This document shows, one piece after another, positions 39,255-52,069 of a DNA stretch of 64,000 bases; positions within the stretch are counted from its first letter, which is position 1; every line of letters starts with the position of its first letter. Source of the stretch: Sphaeramia orbicularis (Eukaryota; Chordata; Actinopteri; Kurtiformes; Apogonidae). The stretch lies in assembly GCF_902148855.1 (NCBI RefSeq), contig NC_043971.1, forward strand, positions 3,612,449-3,676,448, written 5' to 3'. A program made the position numbers and the translations under genes. Below the pieces are notes generated by a model. It did no database searches and was not told the origin of the DNA. It worked only from the letters and a program-made list of their open reading frames with translations.

Positions 39255-41295
39255 GTAAGTGTTCCCCGGGAACAGCGGGAAACCGTCAATTTGTCAGTTA
39301 TTAAAAAAAGCTGTAACATCTCGCGGGGCGGCGGCGCGGCGCGGAGGCGTCGAACACGGTGTGAGTTGGAGACGTTAATGTCCGGTTGGACCGAGATCCA
39401 GATGAGCACAGAGGTCACGGACCGGGACTCAGACCGGAACACACACCTAGGCCAAGCCGGGACAGAACCGGTGCCGCCACAGAACCAGGTCTAACAGAGT
39501 CCGCGACGCTGCCGCGGACACAGAAGCCAAACTGCAGGCGGCGGCCGAACATTTACCGCCTCCTCCTGTTTGGATTGATCATTGATTATCGATCAGGGCT
39601 GCAGGTTCTTTAAAGACCTAATCATGAATAAATGTTGAGCGGTGATGGAAACACGTGGATTTGAGTCCGTTTGGGAAGATCCAGAACCTGCCCAGGTCCA
39701 TCTGGTTATTGAACCTTTTCCTGCTTTAACAGACGGGTCACATCATTAATTTAGTCCTTAACTGAATTCAGATCTTATTTCGTTCACTTTATCCTTTTAT
39801 TAAAAGAATTAAAATGTGAAATCATTTAATAAAAAAATAGGAATTTGTGTTCTATCAAATAAGTCTACGGCTGCTTTCGTGTCCCCTGGGAGTTTGGACA
39901 ACTCCCTTCTCATTTAAAAAAAATGTATTTTCATAATATTACACAATCTAGTGCATTAGGGCCTAACTGCACATTCGTCTGTATGGATGTAAATCCTGCA
40001 CACAATGTGTATGCAGTAAACATGTAAGTGTATGACAATGAGCTCGAATAAAAACATTTGAAAGAGATAATATTATACATTCTTTTATGCAGAATTCTAC
40101 CTTTTTTCCACCTTCAAACGTTATTTATCCTCCTGACATTATTATGTGGATCCTTACAATCATCATCATTTGATTTTTAGTTAAAAACCAAATATTGATT
40201 ATTGATTAATTATATCAATACAGTACAATGATAATAATATTAGTATTTATGATTAGTAATGATTTTACTATTATTATTTATTCAGCAGTTTCTCATTGGT
40301 CCAACTCGACATTTAAATATAATGACAGATGAACCTGACGAAGATGTCAGTTCTAGAGCTTCGTTAACACTGATCAGTGATGACAAATTACAGCTGTCAA
40401 TCACATGTCTAGCCCCTCCCTGTCAGGAGCAGGTTCCTCCTGGACTTATTCTCCTCTAATCAGACGTGTCAGTGTCACACAAACCTTGTTCATTTTCCAA
40501 CTGAACCTCTTGTCTCATTCAGAACATTTGGCTTCTCTTTGTTGACCCACTGATCTGGACTCATCTGTCCATTCGAAGTGCTCCAGTTGTTAAAGTATAA
40601 TACCACTGACGGCCACTAGATGCTGCTCCCGTGGACACTCTCTGTAAAATATGGCATCAGTATTGTTTCTCCAGGGTTCATTCTATGTTTATAAGGACCT
40701 TCTAATACACAACCTGGTCTTTAAACGTTTCCTCCATCAATCTGGTCTCAGGTCCAATAGAACCTTTGACATCTGACAAGTTAGGGTTTGATTGACAGAT
40801 GTGATTGACAGTTCACCACTGCCAAGTCAAACACGTTTTTGAACCAGCTCAGCTGTAGTTACTAATTTAGTTTTTTTCCAAGTAAGTAAATAAACATTCA
40901 GCATTAGTTCACCCATCACCCCTTATGCTCCTTTAGCCCCGCCCAATTTGTCCAAATATGGTCACTTTCAGCTCTAAAAAGCCAACATGGTGACATACAA
41001 GCTACAAACCTTTGGCTTAAAAAAACAAAAAAACAAAAAACAAAAACCCAATAGGACGTCACCATTGTGTCTGTGGTTTTAATCAGTCTGTGATTAAAAT
41101 ACTCACATCTCATAATAACAGCTGTGTCATTGATCATCTTCACATGTTAACATGTCCAACGTTTACAGCAGAAATAAAAATGTAAAGACTCGAATAAACC
41201 GTAATGGTCTCTAGAGTGAATTTCCCCTTTATTGACAACTGTACACAGTAAATTTAATGACAATTTTACCTCATTAGATCATTTTAAGACTCAAT
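39255..41295. other. Non-coding stretch, no gene seen
   Basis: GC-rich to about 39560, then AT-rich unique sequence. No supported exon or complete transposon was found. Confidence 0.4.
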
Positions 41296-41362
41296 GAGTC
41301 AGTTTCTATAACCATATAAATCCAATAACTGTTATCTGATGCGTTTACAGGCGCTACACATT

Positions 41363-41412
41363 ATATATATATATACATATACATATACATATACATATAT
41401 GTATACATATAT
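41363..41412. repeat. (ATAC/TATA)n microsatellite
   Basis: Alternating TATATA and CATATA units. Confidence 0.85.
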
Positions 41413-41526
41413 AGTAATGAACATAGTGATGGTACAATCAAACTTCCTGTTATTTTCTTCTACATCACTTTTTTTTCTCTATGATTTAATAATAATCTTA
41501 TATTATATAAAGGAAGTGGACACTGT

Positions 41527-41567
41527 GTGTGCGTGTGTGTGTGCGTGTGTGTGTGTGTGTGTGTGTC
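41527..41567. repeat. (TG)n microsatellite
   Basis: A TG run with a few TGCG interruptions. Confidence 0.85.
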
Positions 41568-41957
41568 TTGGGCATCACACTAAATCCGTACAGAGCTGAC
41601 TGCTGCAGTTTGGCATACGCATGTAATTTTGGTCAAGGAACCAACTAGTGAAAATGGCACGTTGATAGCACCAATATTTTGGGAGATATTAGTAATTTTG
41701 AATACAATAGCCGTACAATCATGTTGCTGTGCCCAGAATTATGTGAACACTTTTGCGGTGACTGCTGGACAAATACAGTACAGCATGCTTGAATACACAA
41801 CAGATATCCATGCCGGGGGACCGGGATGTTACCCGTCAGGGTTGGGATGCGGATTTTAAAAACACCCCCCCCTTTTCGCACCCCACCCTCAGTATTGACA
41901 ATGATAAAGTCCAGGATCTAGAACCTGTGGTTCCCCACGGGTCAACGCACTAGTAAC

Positions 41958-41970
41958 AATAGTAGTAGTA

Positions 41971-42006
<36 letters not shown>
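41958..42006. repeat. (AGT/AAT)n microsatellite
   Basis: AGTAGTAGTAAT followed by about 12 AAT units, leading into a TTGTATTTATAAAGCC retroelement-like tail. Confidence 0.9.
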
Positions 42007-42009
<3 letters not shown>

Positions 42010-42079
42010 TGTATTTATAAAGCCATTTTCATTCAGAAGAATCTCAAAGTGCTACAGTGAAAAGAGAGTCTTCAGAACA

Positions 42080-42735
42080 TGATATCATGACTTGTGTGAA
42101 TATACATGCCACTTTTAACTGGCGTTAATTGCCGTGTTATCTGTATACATTATAAGCTTTCCACGTGTATGTTCACACCGTGTCAAATACCACACACTGA
42201 GGCTTAGGGTTATGTGAACCAGAGATCTTGGCGTAAATTGACACGCAATCAAATGGCGTTGAATAACACACGAAAGGGTGAAAATGCATACGTATAGCAC
42301 GCCAAGGTCTTCCATGGTTCAAAGTTTGGTTCTGGGTGGGAGAAGGAGGTTGGTGCTGTGGGGCTGGAGGACTCAGGTGGATGTATGTGGGGTGAGGAGG
42401 TCCTTGAGGTTGTTGGGGGTGTTTCCATGGATGCATTTGTAGGTGATGAGAGCCGTCGTATGAGACTGATCTCATGAAATGGCATTGTATGTCACACCAG
42501 TTCTTATGGCATTTGGCGTGCTATACGAACACAGTTTCGTCCTTTTGCGTGTTATACAACGCCATTTGATCGCGTGTCAATTAATGCCAAGATGTCCGGT
42601 TCACATATACCTAACCTCTAACCCTAACCCTCAGTGCGTGGTATTTGACGCTGCGTGAAATCTTATGATGCATACAGATAACACACCAATTATTGCCAAT
42701 TAAAACTGTATATTTACACTAGTCATGATATCATG
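42080..42735. mobile_element. Long-arm inverted-repeat element bordered by CATGATATCATG
   Basis: Both borders carry the 12-bp palindrome CATGATATCATG. Inside, GCGTTAATTGCCGTGTTATC near 42123 pairs with the complement near 42690, and TTGACACGCAATCAAATGGC near 42238 pairs with GCCATTTGATCGCGTGTCAA near 42561. Arms are about 220 bp and surround a non-repeated centre (42300-42490). Because the border is itself palindromic, target duplication and terminal repeat cannot be told apart. Superfamily not assigned. Confidence 0.65.
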
Positions 42736-42995
42736 TTGGTCTTATAGTCAATTCTGAAAGTGATTGGGAGCAGGTGGAGGTTATGGAGGATTGGAATGTT
42801 GTGTTCCAGTTTATGGACTCTCATAAGGACTCTGGGAGCTCTGTTTTGGATGGATTGTAGTTTTTGGAGCCTTTTCCTGGGGATCTCATAGAGAAGGACG
42901 TTACAGTAGTCAAGTCTTAATAAGACAAAGGCGTGGACGAGTTTCTCTGCATCCGAGGCACTGAGGGAAGGATGGAGTTTGGAGATGATTTTAAG
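42736..42995 (+). repeat. Retroelement-like interspersed repeat
   Basis: The sequence AGCTCTGTTTTGGATGGATT, GGAGCCTTTTCCTGGGGAT, GAAGGACGTTACAGTAGTCA and GGCGTGGACGAGTTTCTCTG is of a kind common in fish genomes. The centre of the neighbouring inverted-repeat element (42300-42490) looks like the same class of sequence. I cannot name the family with certainty. Confidence 0.45.
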
Positions 42996-43589
42996 ATCTA
43001 CAAATCATGTTTTAAACAGATGTTTGATGTGTAATCAAACATCATAGTTTTGTTTAATAGTTTTTCTGTACATTCAGACATAATAGAACTAAATAAATCA
43101 GATTAACAGGTCTGTATACATGCATGAAGACATCGCAGTATTGGGGACAAGTCTAATTGTGTTAATCTGATTTCTCAATCAGATTACCGCTGTTATTTGA
43201 TAAAACAGATCAGATTATATTGTTTACATGATCAATAATAATCTGATACTGATCAGAGTATTAGTGTGGATGGAAACCTGGTCAGTGTCATGTATCATTA
43301 AGGGTGTGGCCACTGTGATTGACAGGTGAGTTCAGTCAGAGGATTGTGTCTAGAAGTTTACTGTGGATTCATTCCAGTAATCAGAGGAATTTAGCTGAAT
43401 TAGCTGATGTTAGCATTAACGCGTATTGACATGTATGGTCTGTCTGCTTGCAGCTAATCATGTAGCTCAGGTATCTGTTGTTAGTGTATTTGTACATTTA
43501 CATTCATACATTTACATTTGTACGTTCATACTGGTATGAACACAGTTGTATGTGTTAACATTTATTAAGGATCTGAAATGACTTGATGG

Positions 43590-43825
43590 GGTTTAATATG
43601 ACACTGGTAGTGGATATGGGCGGGGCTGATTGTGACACTGTTGGTGGATGTGGGCGGGGTTTGCTATGACACTGTTAGTGGGCGTGGTTTATCATGATGC
43701 TGTTAATGGTTGTGGGTGGGTTTTATTATGACCCTTGTAGAGGATGTGGGTGGGGTTTATTATGACACCATTAATAGTAGACGTGGGTGGGGTTTATTAT
43801 GATGCTGATAGTTGATGTGGGCGGA
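43590..43825. repeat. GGGCGGGG-containing minisatellite
   Basis: Units of about 45-50 bp of the form TGTGGGTGGGGTTTATTATG plus ACACTGTTAGTGGA recur about five times with drift. Several units contain GGGCGGGG. Confidence 0.75.
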
Positions 43826-44367
43826 AAAAAAAAAAGAATGAATTGTGAATAAAACATGTAAAAAGGAGATGTCTTTATTTGTGCTGTTGTCTCACAATTT
43901 AGGTATATTACCCACTAGTGTTCTTTTTTTTATATACAACTACTTCACTGGAAACTCTACGGAACAGAATTATGGTCATTTAAGGAGATGATTTCACACA
44001 ATTTATCTCATAATTATGAGAAAATATTGTCTAATGAAATAATGATCACTTGTGCAAAAACAAGGACATTAATGGAAGAAGCACTGAAGTACAATGAAAT
44101 GGGTTGTATCTTATTTAACCAATGTATTAAATGTGTCGAGCATTAATTACCCATGAACAATGTACATTTATGGTTATTATTCATTTAGTTTTTGTTATTT
44201 GGATGTAAGGTTTTCCAGGATATGCTATCATAATCTGATCATGTGTCATGTGACTCCAGATCCATAGACATATTATTACTACACTGGACAAATGAGACAC
44301 AGGTCATTTTATTGTATAGTATAGTACAATTTAGTGCTTCTAATATATATTAAGATTTTTTTCTGTA

Positions 44368-45882
44368 CACTCCTGATCAAAATTTTAAGACCAGTTGAAA
44401 TATTTCATGAATTTACATTTTTCACTGTTGGATCTAAAGAAGTTTCTACGTAGAGTTTCAAAATGCAAAAAGAAGAAATAGGAGAGAGACAAAAAAATTT
44501 TTGAATAAGCAATTTATTCCAAAGAACTATCAAACTGAAATAGTCTGTTCATCAGCCATTCAAAAGTCCACAGCCTTTAAAAGCCCAGATCTGCACAAAA
44601 ATGTGGATTCAATATCATTTTCTGTCAGGTATTCACACTGTCATGACCTCCTGTTGGCAAAGGCAAAAAAGCTTTGTCTCTTTGAACGTGGACAGATTGT
44701 TGAGCTGCATAAGCAAGGCCTCTGGCAACGCACCATCGCTGCTGGGGTTGGACGCAGTAAGACAGTCATGTTGAATTCCTTCGAAGATCCTGAAGGTTAT
44801 GGAACAAAAAAGTCAAGTGATAGAACCAAAAAAATTTCACCGGTGCTGAGCTGCAGGATCCAATTAGCTGTCTGTCAAGACACAGGACGACCCCCAACCC
44901 AAATTAAGGCTGTGACCGGTGCCGACTGCAGCCCAAAAACCATCAGACAACATCTGCCAGAGAAGGGCTTTAAGAACAAAAAATGTCTTCAAAGGCCTTG
45001 AAAACCAAAAAACTGCCCGTTTGGTCTTCGCAAGAGAGCACCAAACATGGGACATCGAAAGGTGGAAGAAAGTTTTATTCTATGAAATTTTTTTTTTTAC
45101 CTTGATGGTTCTGATGGTTTCCATGGTTACTGGTATGACAAGGCGATTCCACTGGAGATGTTTTCTAAGCGACACAGTGGAGGGGGCGTGGCCATCATGA
45201 TCAAACAGCTAAGGCTGGTTCTGTGCAGATGTTGCAGGGGTCATGGGTCATGACTGAGGGCCATGGTCTGTGTGGGAATGACTGGGTTTAAAAAGAGGAC
45301 AGCACTGCAGTCCACACTGTCCAATGTCTGACAGAGGACTGAGAATGAGGAAGTACACCGCTCTGTTGGACCATCCTGCATGTTCCCCTGATCTAAATCA
45401 AATTGAGAACATTTGGGGATAGATGGCAAGGGAAGTTTACAAAAATGGACATCAGTTCCAGAGAGTGGATTCAACATGACTGTCTTACTGTGTCCAACCT
45501 CAGCAGTGATGGTGCGTTGCCAGAGACCTTGCTTATGTAGCTCAACAATCTAACCATGTTCAAAGAGAGAAAGCTTTTTTGCCTTTGCCATCAGGAGGTC
45601 ATGACAGTGTTAATTCCTGACACAAAATGACATTGAATTCACATTTTTGTGCAGATTTGGGCTTTTAAAGACTGTGGTCTTAAACTTTTGATGGGCTGAT
45701 GAACAGCCTATTTCCGTTTAATTGTTGTTTCCAATAAATTGCTTACTTAAAATTTTTTTTGTCTCACTCCCATTTCTTCTTTGACATTTTGAAACTGTAC
45801 TTAAAACCTTCTTAAGATCCAATTGTGCAAAATGTAAATTCTTGCAATTTTTCAACTAGTCTTAAAATTTTGATAAGGAGCA
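44368..45882 (+). mobile_element. Tc1-like transposon with ~410-bp inverted arms, inactive
   Basis: The element is flanked by TA on both sides and begins CACTCCTGATCAAAATTTTA; the right end is its inverted copy. A 166-codon frame at 44501-45001 encodes a Tc1 transposase N-terminus: FERGQIVELHKQGLWQRTIA, GRSKTV, EDPEGYGTKKSS, the usual helix-turn-helix and GRPR-type region in altered form. Downstream, other frames keep LVFAREHQTWDIERWKKVLF and a DHPACSPDLNQIENIWG-like end, followed by a stop, so the catalytic part is broken by at least a frameshift and stops. Unusually, the right arm (45468-45882) repeats, inverted, the left end including the coding region for the DNA-binding domain (through 44779). 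It cannot make transposase but both ends are present. Confidence 0.9.
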
Positions 45883-46149
45883 TATTTATTTTTAATTATA
45901 TAATTTTAATCAAATGAAATTTTATTTATATAGCGCCAAATCATAACTAAAGTTATCTCATGACACTTTTCATATCGAATTGGTCGAAACCAGACTCTAA
46001 TCTCTGTGATTCCTTTTAGACTGAACCTCTGTTATATTCATGAGGATCAGGACGTTGTAAATATGACTTATTGGGTGTAATTTGTCTACTTAAATCTTTC
46101 TTTTCATTTCAGTTCAACACTTGTTTTTGTTTTATTTTGTAGACGTGGC

Positions 46150-46318
46150 CGTGGTTTCGTTTCTTTTATTTTGAAAGTCACGCCGTGCTTCCGGTTGTCT
46201 CTCCATTTAATCCTTTCCCAGAATGCTTTGTGTCCGCCTCCCCTGCTTCCTGTTTATTGTCACCGTCTCCGCCGGTAAATTTTAACGTTTTGGCCGCAGA
46301 GCCTCCGCTCAAAGCTCG
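46150..46318 (+). promoter_or_regulatory. CpG-rich promoter with candidate non-coding first exon B
   Basis: CpG-rich sequence ends at a strong donor, AAGCTCG followed by GTGAGT at 46319. TCCCAGAATGC at 46216-46226 matches the core of the ZNF143/THAP11 promoter motif. This is the nearest upstream first-exon candidate for the zinc-finger gene, whose start codon is in the exon beginning at 52012. The GC-rich stretch continues to about 47420 with chance open frames. Confidence 0.6.
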
Positions 46319-49300
46319 GTGAGTAACATAATTCACAGAATACGGACAGTTTTACCGGATGAACGGGCCCGGTTCCGTCCAGCCGCCGTTAAACCGCAGG
46401 ACGGAGCGGCTCCATCCACCGCTTCCTCATCAGCCGCCGGACTCCGCTCCGAAACCGGACAGTTGTACCGACCTCCGCTCCGGTGCGGACAGACGGAACC
46501 GGGAGATCGGTTTAATGGACGAAACCGAGCGGAAGGCGGTTCTGGAAGATTCGGCTTCAGAACAACGAAACAATTCAGTCGGAACCGTCCGTACGGTCCC
46601 GTCGGTGCTGATGTCCCGCCGAATTCCGATCAGAAACCGAACACTTCTACCGAAGCCCGCATCGGTCCGCAGAGGAACACAGTTTAACGTGTTTACAGAC
46701 GGGAAATGAGCTACCGGAGGATTCGGCTGGAAAACAAACGGAGCTTTAACCGTGAAATCTGTGACATGTCACCGGACTGATGGATGTCCGACCGCCGCTT
46801 CCTCCTCAGCCCGCAGCCGCCGGAGCCCGTTCGGAAGGCGGACATTTGTACAAAGCACCGCTTCGCTCCCCACCGACACAAACACAAACACATTTCAGAA
46901 CATTATATGAAAGTAAATAACCTTCTGGAAAATTCGGCTTGAAAACAGTAGGAAAATACAGACGCCTTCTGTCTCAGATGTCCTCTGTAATTATGGATGT
47001 CGTCCCGAACTCCGCTTATAAACCGGACACTATAACGGACTGCAGCTTCAGTCCGTTTTATCACCTAATCACCTACATTTTCATACATGTATTAAATGAG
47101 AATGCGTTTCTGGAAGGTTCTGTTCTAAAACGACCCGAAAACACGAAGGCAGTCCGTGTCGGATGTCAGGCAGAGGGATGATGCCCCGCCGCCCTCCGCG
47201 CCTGATTTTACTGGAAATAACCGGAGAAATCCTCAATAAACGCGTCCTTTCTGTTAATATTCGTCATTAATCCCAGTCTGTTTGTTTGACTCGACTCATC
47301 CCGGCCTTAAATGTCAGATATCCGCCGGATGAGCCGGTGCAGTCGGTGTGTGAGGCCCTGAAAGCCGGAACGACCGTAAAAAGCGGTGATTTTTCAACGG
47401 AGTTCGGTTCGACATGGTTTGGACCAAACAGAGCTGAATTAAACACACAAACAACAACTAACGAAGACTTAAATGAATATTTACTGATGTCACCGCCGGT
47501 CAGAGGTCATCAGGCTCCTCTGACCTTATATGGGTGTGTCGTTAATGATCGTGACGTCACACACGGTTTATGATCAATAATCAGTCACTGATTCACAGAT
47601 GCCACAGTTTAGTGAGGTATAGACGTGTTTGACACTTTTAGTTTCATTTAGTCTGATTTCAACTCATCACTTGTATTGTGTTAATATGAATGATTATTGA
47701 CTGATGATCAATAGATATGTTATTGATTATCTTATTGGTGCTTTAACATTCAGATTAGTCAGAATGAGGAAAGTTTTTATTGGAAAAGTAGCTTCTGGAT
47801 TAAATCCTGATCAATAATCTTTCACTATGATGGACAGCTGCATCAGTCCATCGTGTTAATGTGTGTCATTGGTTCAGTTTAATTAATATGACTGATTATT
47901 GACTGATTATTGTTGCATTGTTGAATCCTGTTGGTCTGAGCAGGTTCAGTATTTGTTGAATCACATTCATCTGAAACATTTGATGTCGTTTGTAGTTTTA
48001 GTGAGTTTCTTATTGATCAGAATGGGTTCAGTTTTCCTCAGTTTCCATCAGATTGATTAATGTCATATCAGTCGTTAATTATCCCCATAAATGCCACATC
48101 ATGAGTAAAAATTCAGAAAACCAGACAAATTGAAAAAAGGAGACACATAGTCTTGTTTTTTACTGATTTATTTTTTAATTTTTGGTGATCTGCTCGTGTG
48201 ATTTTCAACATTTCATGAACATAAATGTTGAACATTCATAATGTCAGAATAAACCTGAACCTCAGGATGGTTTAGTATCTTATAGAAACCGTTCATCTCT
48301 TTTGTTTAACTGTCAGATTTAATCTTCAGGATAAAAACTGATTAATAATCAATCAGTTGAATTAAATTGATGCTGAATGAGTCGACATCGTCATAAAGAA
48401 TCAGTGAACAGAGGCTGAAATGATCACCTTTTAGATTATTATTACCGTTTATCTGTGTTTTTCATCTAAGTGCTGATGTTCAGTTTTGGCTTTTTGAATG
48501 AGTATTTTACCATTTACAGATTAATTATTTTAACTCTGATCTGACAGAGCAGGTCTAATGACGTATATTAACTATTGATTATTTAAACATCACCATAAGG
48601 CCAGATCCAGCCAAAGTGAACATCAGTGTCAAAAATGAAAGTTTCTCCTATCATTTCTCAAATAGGCTCAAATTTTAGCAAAAGAACTATATTTTATGGA
48701 ACTGTTTACAAAATTTCAATATCACTTGTAGAAAAAAAGATATAATCAATATAAAATTAAACCTAAAAAGGACTCATATATGTAAATGCACTATAAACTT
48801 TAATAATAATATTTGTTCAGACTCAAATATGTAAATGCAGTATTAACTTTAATAATAATATTTGCTCTTGTATCAGTGATATTTTCAGTCGGTGAATCTG
48901 TTGAACTAATTCTTCAACAGTACATGAATATACAAAGGTTCTGTCCAATCTAAGTATTAGTCAAATATGCTCTGCTATTATCTGTATACATCACTTCAGT
49001 TGTAATATGTCTGTTCAATAGAAGTTTAGGATCATATTTGTTGTGTTTTAGTTCCAGTCAGTCTTTTATTCTGATACTGAACAGAGGTCCACACTGCTGT
49101 CCCCATCTCACAACATATCTGTGTTCATAAAAACTGATCATTTAAACATTTTTATCCAATATTGATCACAATTGTAGTTTAACATCAGAGCTAAAGCACG
49201 ATGTTTCATTTAGGATCTATTTATGATGGGAACAGCATGTTGGGTACATTTGAGTAAAGCGACAAAAAGGATGTTCATTTTGAGTCCCCGTATCACGCAG

Positions 49301-50164
49301 CAGTAATTTAAGTATTTTTACCCCAAAATTTTATTTCTGTAAATTGTAACGTGTCATGTTAGAGTACTTACTCAGACCTATTCATTCATGTATTAAATAT
49401 GGAGATAAGTTATTTAGTTTAAACACAGAGACTACTGAACAGGAAATGTGTCACCGCTTGATCTGGCTCCATTATTTATCAAGAAACAGCTCAATAATCA
49501 ATGACTCTATCTGGATTTATTATTTAGAGCGACAGAGGTGTAGTATCAAGATGTTCAGATAAAATACAATAATAGCAGTAATTAGGCATCAGATGAATGT
49601 GATTTAAATACTGACGGGTTTGTTTTTTGCGCCACCAGATAGATGGATAGATAGATAGGGGTCGAGTCATGTGGTTATGTAGGGAGTGCCCAACTACATT
49701 TTATACAGTAATTCAAAAAGTATTTAAGATAGAGACATGAATAATACATAATTTCAAAGGTATTAACTTGTACTTGAAGCTCATAAAAAGAAACAAAAGA
49801 TGTAGTGTCATCTTTTGCCTAAAAAATTTGAAAAACTGCATGATTATATAGGGAGCAAAAATGAACATCTAACTTTGCCTTTTTTTCCTGAATGTTTTTA
49901 AAAGTGCAGTTGCAAGTGTCTCCTAACTATGACAATTTGCTGAGATGTTCTTTAAGGTGTCTATTTTGATAAACCATGGATGCATTTTTTTATTTTTTAA
50001 ATATAACTATGACTTATGGCAAGAGTTTTGAAGAATGGAATGGTTATGTAGGGAATTAAGAATTTCGGTTATGTAGGGAAAGAAAAGACAGGTATACAGT
50101 TTCAATAGTTTATTCAAGCACTTGGTAACAAATGTATACATTTTTATACATATTTATGACTAGA
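46319..50164. other. Probable first intron of the zinc-finger gene, left part
   Basis: CpG-rich to about 47420, then AT-rich unique sequence. I see no exon or complete transposon here. Confidence 0.45.
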
Positions 50165-50173
50165 TATACAAAT

Positions 50174-50260
<87 letters not shown>
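50165..50260. repeat. (GATA)n microsatellite
   Basis: About 22-24 near-perfect GATA units, with a shorter set near 49640. Confidence 0.97.
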
Positions 50261-50782
50261 CCCTAAGGAAATTCAAGTGGTGGTTTATTTCATTCTGTCC
50301 CTAATATTCACAGTTTATAATATTTAATTTGCTGATGTCATGAGTCATATTTTCGGCTACAGTTCAGAGTCGTTCACGTTCATAAAATTTTCTTATGTGC
50401 CTCTTGGGCCTGTGTTTCTTTTGGACCATATTCACAATGATCCAGTTCTGTGACTGTTGAAATGGTTGAACTCGTAGGTTTAGTCGTCATTTGTCAGTGT
50501 TTGTTTGTCGTGTTTCATCCTGTTCTGATTTATTATTCATCATCAGGTTTCACTGATCCGACTTTTTCAGTTCTGATACCGATACCAATCCAAGTACTAA
50601 TCCGATACCAGTGTTTAGTTCATGATTCGCATCAAAAAGTCAGAAATAAATGTGTACATATAGATTTACTGAGTTATTTATTCTGAATTAATAATCAGAC
50701 ACCGTGAATCAAAGGATCAGAACCATGATCCAGATGTTTTGTTCAGTCTTTGATACCAATACTGTGTCGGATCAGTATGTCA

Positions 50783-51967
50783 CTGGACCCGTTTACAGCC
50801 ACACTAATACTATGACCAGTATCTGATTATTATTGATCATATAAACAGTATAATCTGATCTGTTTTTATCAGATAACAGCAGTAATCGGATTATGATAAA
50901 TCAGATTAACACACTTGGATTTGTCCCCAGTACTCAGATGTCTTCATCCATGTACACAGGTTAATTTGATTTTATTTAGTTCTTTTACATCTGAACATGT
51001 GGGAAAAGTATTAAATCACAGAAAACAGAAGTAACGTAGAAGAAAAAAACAGAAAGTTAGATTCTACCGTCACTATGTACGTACAAACTCTGAAATAAAT
51101 CCAATAATGGACTGAAATTTCTAAACCAGGGTTTATGGATTATCGTTTTTCTGAAGTGCATGTAAACGCATCATATCTGAATTAGGGCTGTATATTGGCA
51201 AGAATCTGGCGATGCGATACAAATCACAAAACTAGGACCACGATACGATATATCGCGATATATCATGGTACTGTTAACAAGGCAATATGTTTTTGTTTCT
51301 TCTTGTAGGAGAATATTTCCTGGAAAAATTTAATTATACCAGAAATATGCAGAGGATATGAACAGGATTTACTATTATATCACCAAGCTTTCCTCTGTAA
51401 AAATGATTTTTTTAAAATAAGTAATAATAAATAAATAAATAAATAAATAAACTTATGTTTGATAGACATTACAGTTTAAGATCCTGCTCAAATGTTCATA
51501 TTCTATTAGTCGTGAAAAGAATGTAAAGTGCACAGTCCCTGAGTCGTCCAACATCAAACCATTATTCCCAACAAAGGAACTAACATCTGCCGCTCTGACA
51601 GTAAAAAGTGCTTTTAGAATGATTGAAATTACCATTATTTAACAAAACAGTGTTATCAGTTTTAAAAAAAACTACATGCATGGCCTGCAATATCACATTA
51701 CTACTTTTTGAATATATAAACAAGAGCAAAATACCCATGTGAATGTAGAAATTAAAGAGCTCGCAGGATTCCCCAAAAAATGATAAAAAACAAAAAACAA
51801 GAACCTCTGCCATATCTCCATTTGAATAAATACCTAAAAATATTGATATAGTACTTTTTAATATTGATACAGTATCGTGAAATGAAATATCGCAATATAT
51901 TGCAGAACCAATATTTTCTTACACCCCTAATGTGAATATTGGATGTTTATGGTCGTGGAAACAGACT
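50783..51967. mobile_element. Foldback-type DNA transposon family 'CTGACCC', copy 3, inverted
   Basis: It starts CTGGACCCGTTTACAGCCAC and ends near GTGGAAACAGACTCAT. The interior (TAATCTGATCTGTTTTTATC, GTACGTACAAACTCTGAAAT, CCAGGGTTTATGGATTATCG) is the reverse complement of copy 1. It is split by the hAT-like MITE at 51183-51929 and ends about 45 bp before the zinc-finger coding exon. Confidence 0.7.
51183..51929. mobile_element. hAT-like MITE 'TAGGGCTGTATATTGGCAAG', copy 1, nested
   Basis: It starts TAGGGCTGTATATTGGCAAG and ends AATATTTTCTTACACCCCTA. The interior with CGATACGATATATCG and ATCGTGAAATGAAATATCG matches the copy at 62540-63086. It is younger than the foldback element that holds it. 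The target duplication is unclear. Confidence 0.75.
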
Positions 51968-52069
51968 CATTGACTGATGTGGTTGTAACTGATGGTCTCC
52001 TTCGTCCTCAGGGCTGTAGCTGCTCCTCTTCCCCCTTCACCAGTTCGCTTCATTTGGGCCCGGTCCAGG

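Larger units (their letters stand above)
41296..43285. mobile_element. Foldback-type DNA transposon family 'CTGACCC', copy 2, heavily interrupted
   Basis: The left part (AGTCAGTTTCTATAACCATA, AATCCAATAACTGTTATCTG) and right part (AATAATCTGATACTGATCAG, GGATGGAAACCTGGTCAG) match copy 1 at 12160-13331. About 1.5 kb of other sequence lies between: TA-rich and TG microsatellites, an (AAT)n tract, a retroelement-like fragment and a palindromic element. The 41580-41960 part is not recognised. Confidence 0.6.

Noticed and set aside
39102-39494. Arg/Pro-rich open frames on both strands at the CpG-rich region
   Set aside because: GC-rich sequence keeps frames open by chance; the strong donor at 39255 cuts through them and no homology is recognised.
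46319-46893. Overlapping Arg/Pro-rich frames after the second CpG promoter
   Set aside because: They follow a strong GTGAGT donor, overlap each other in different frames and resemble no known protein.
50165-50260. CRISPR-like or regulatory array
   Set aside because: It is a plain GATA microsatellite; no spacer-repeat structure exists anywhere in the window.
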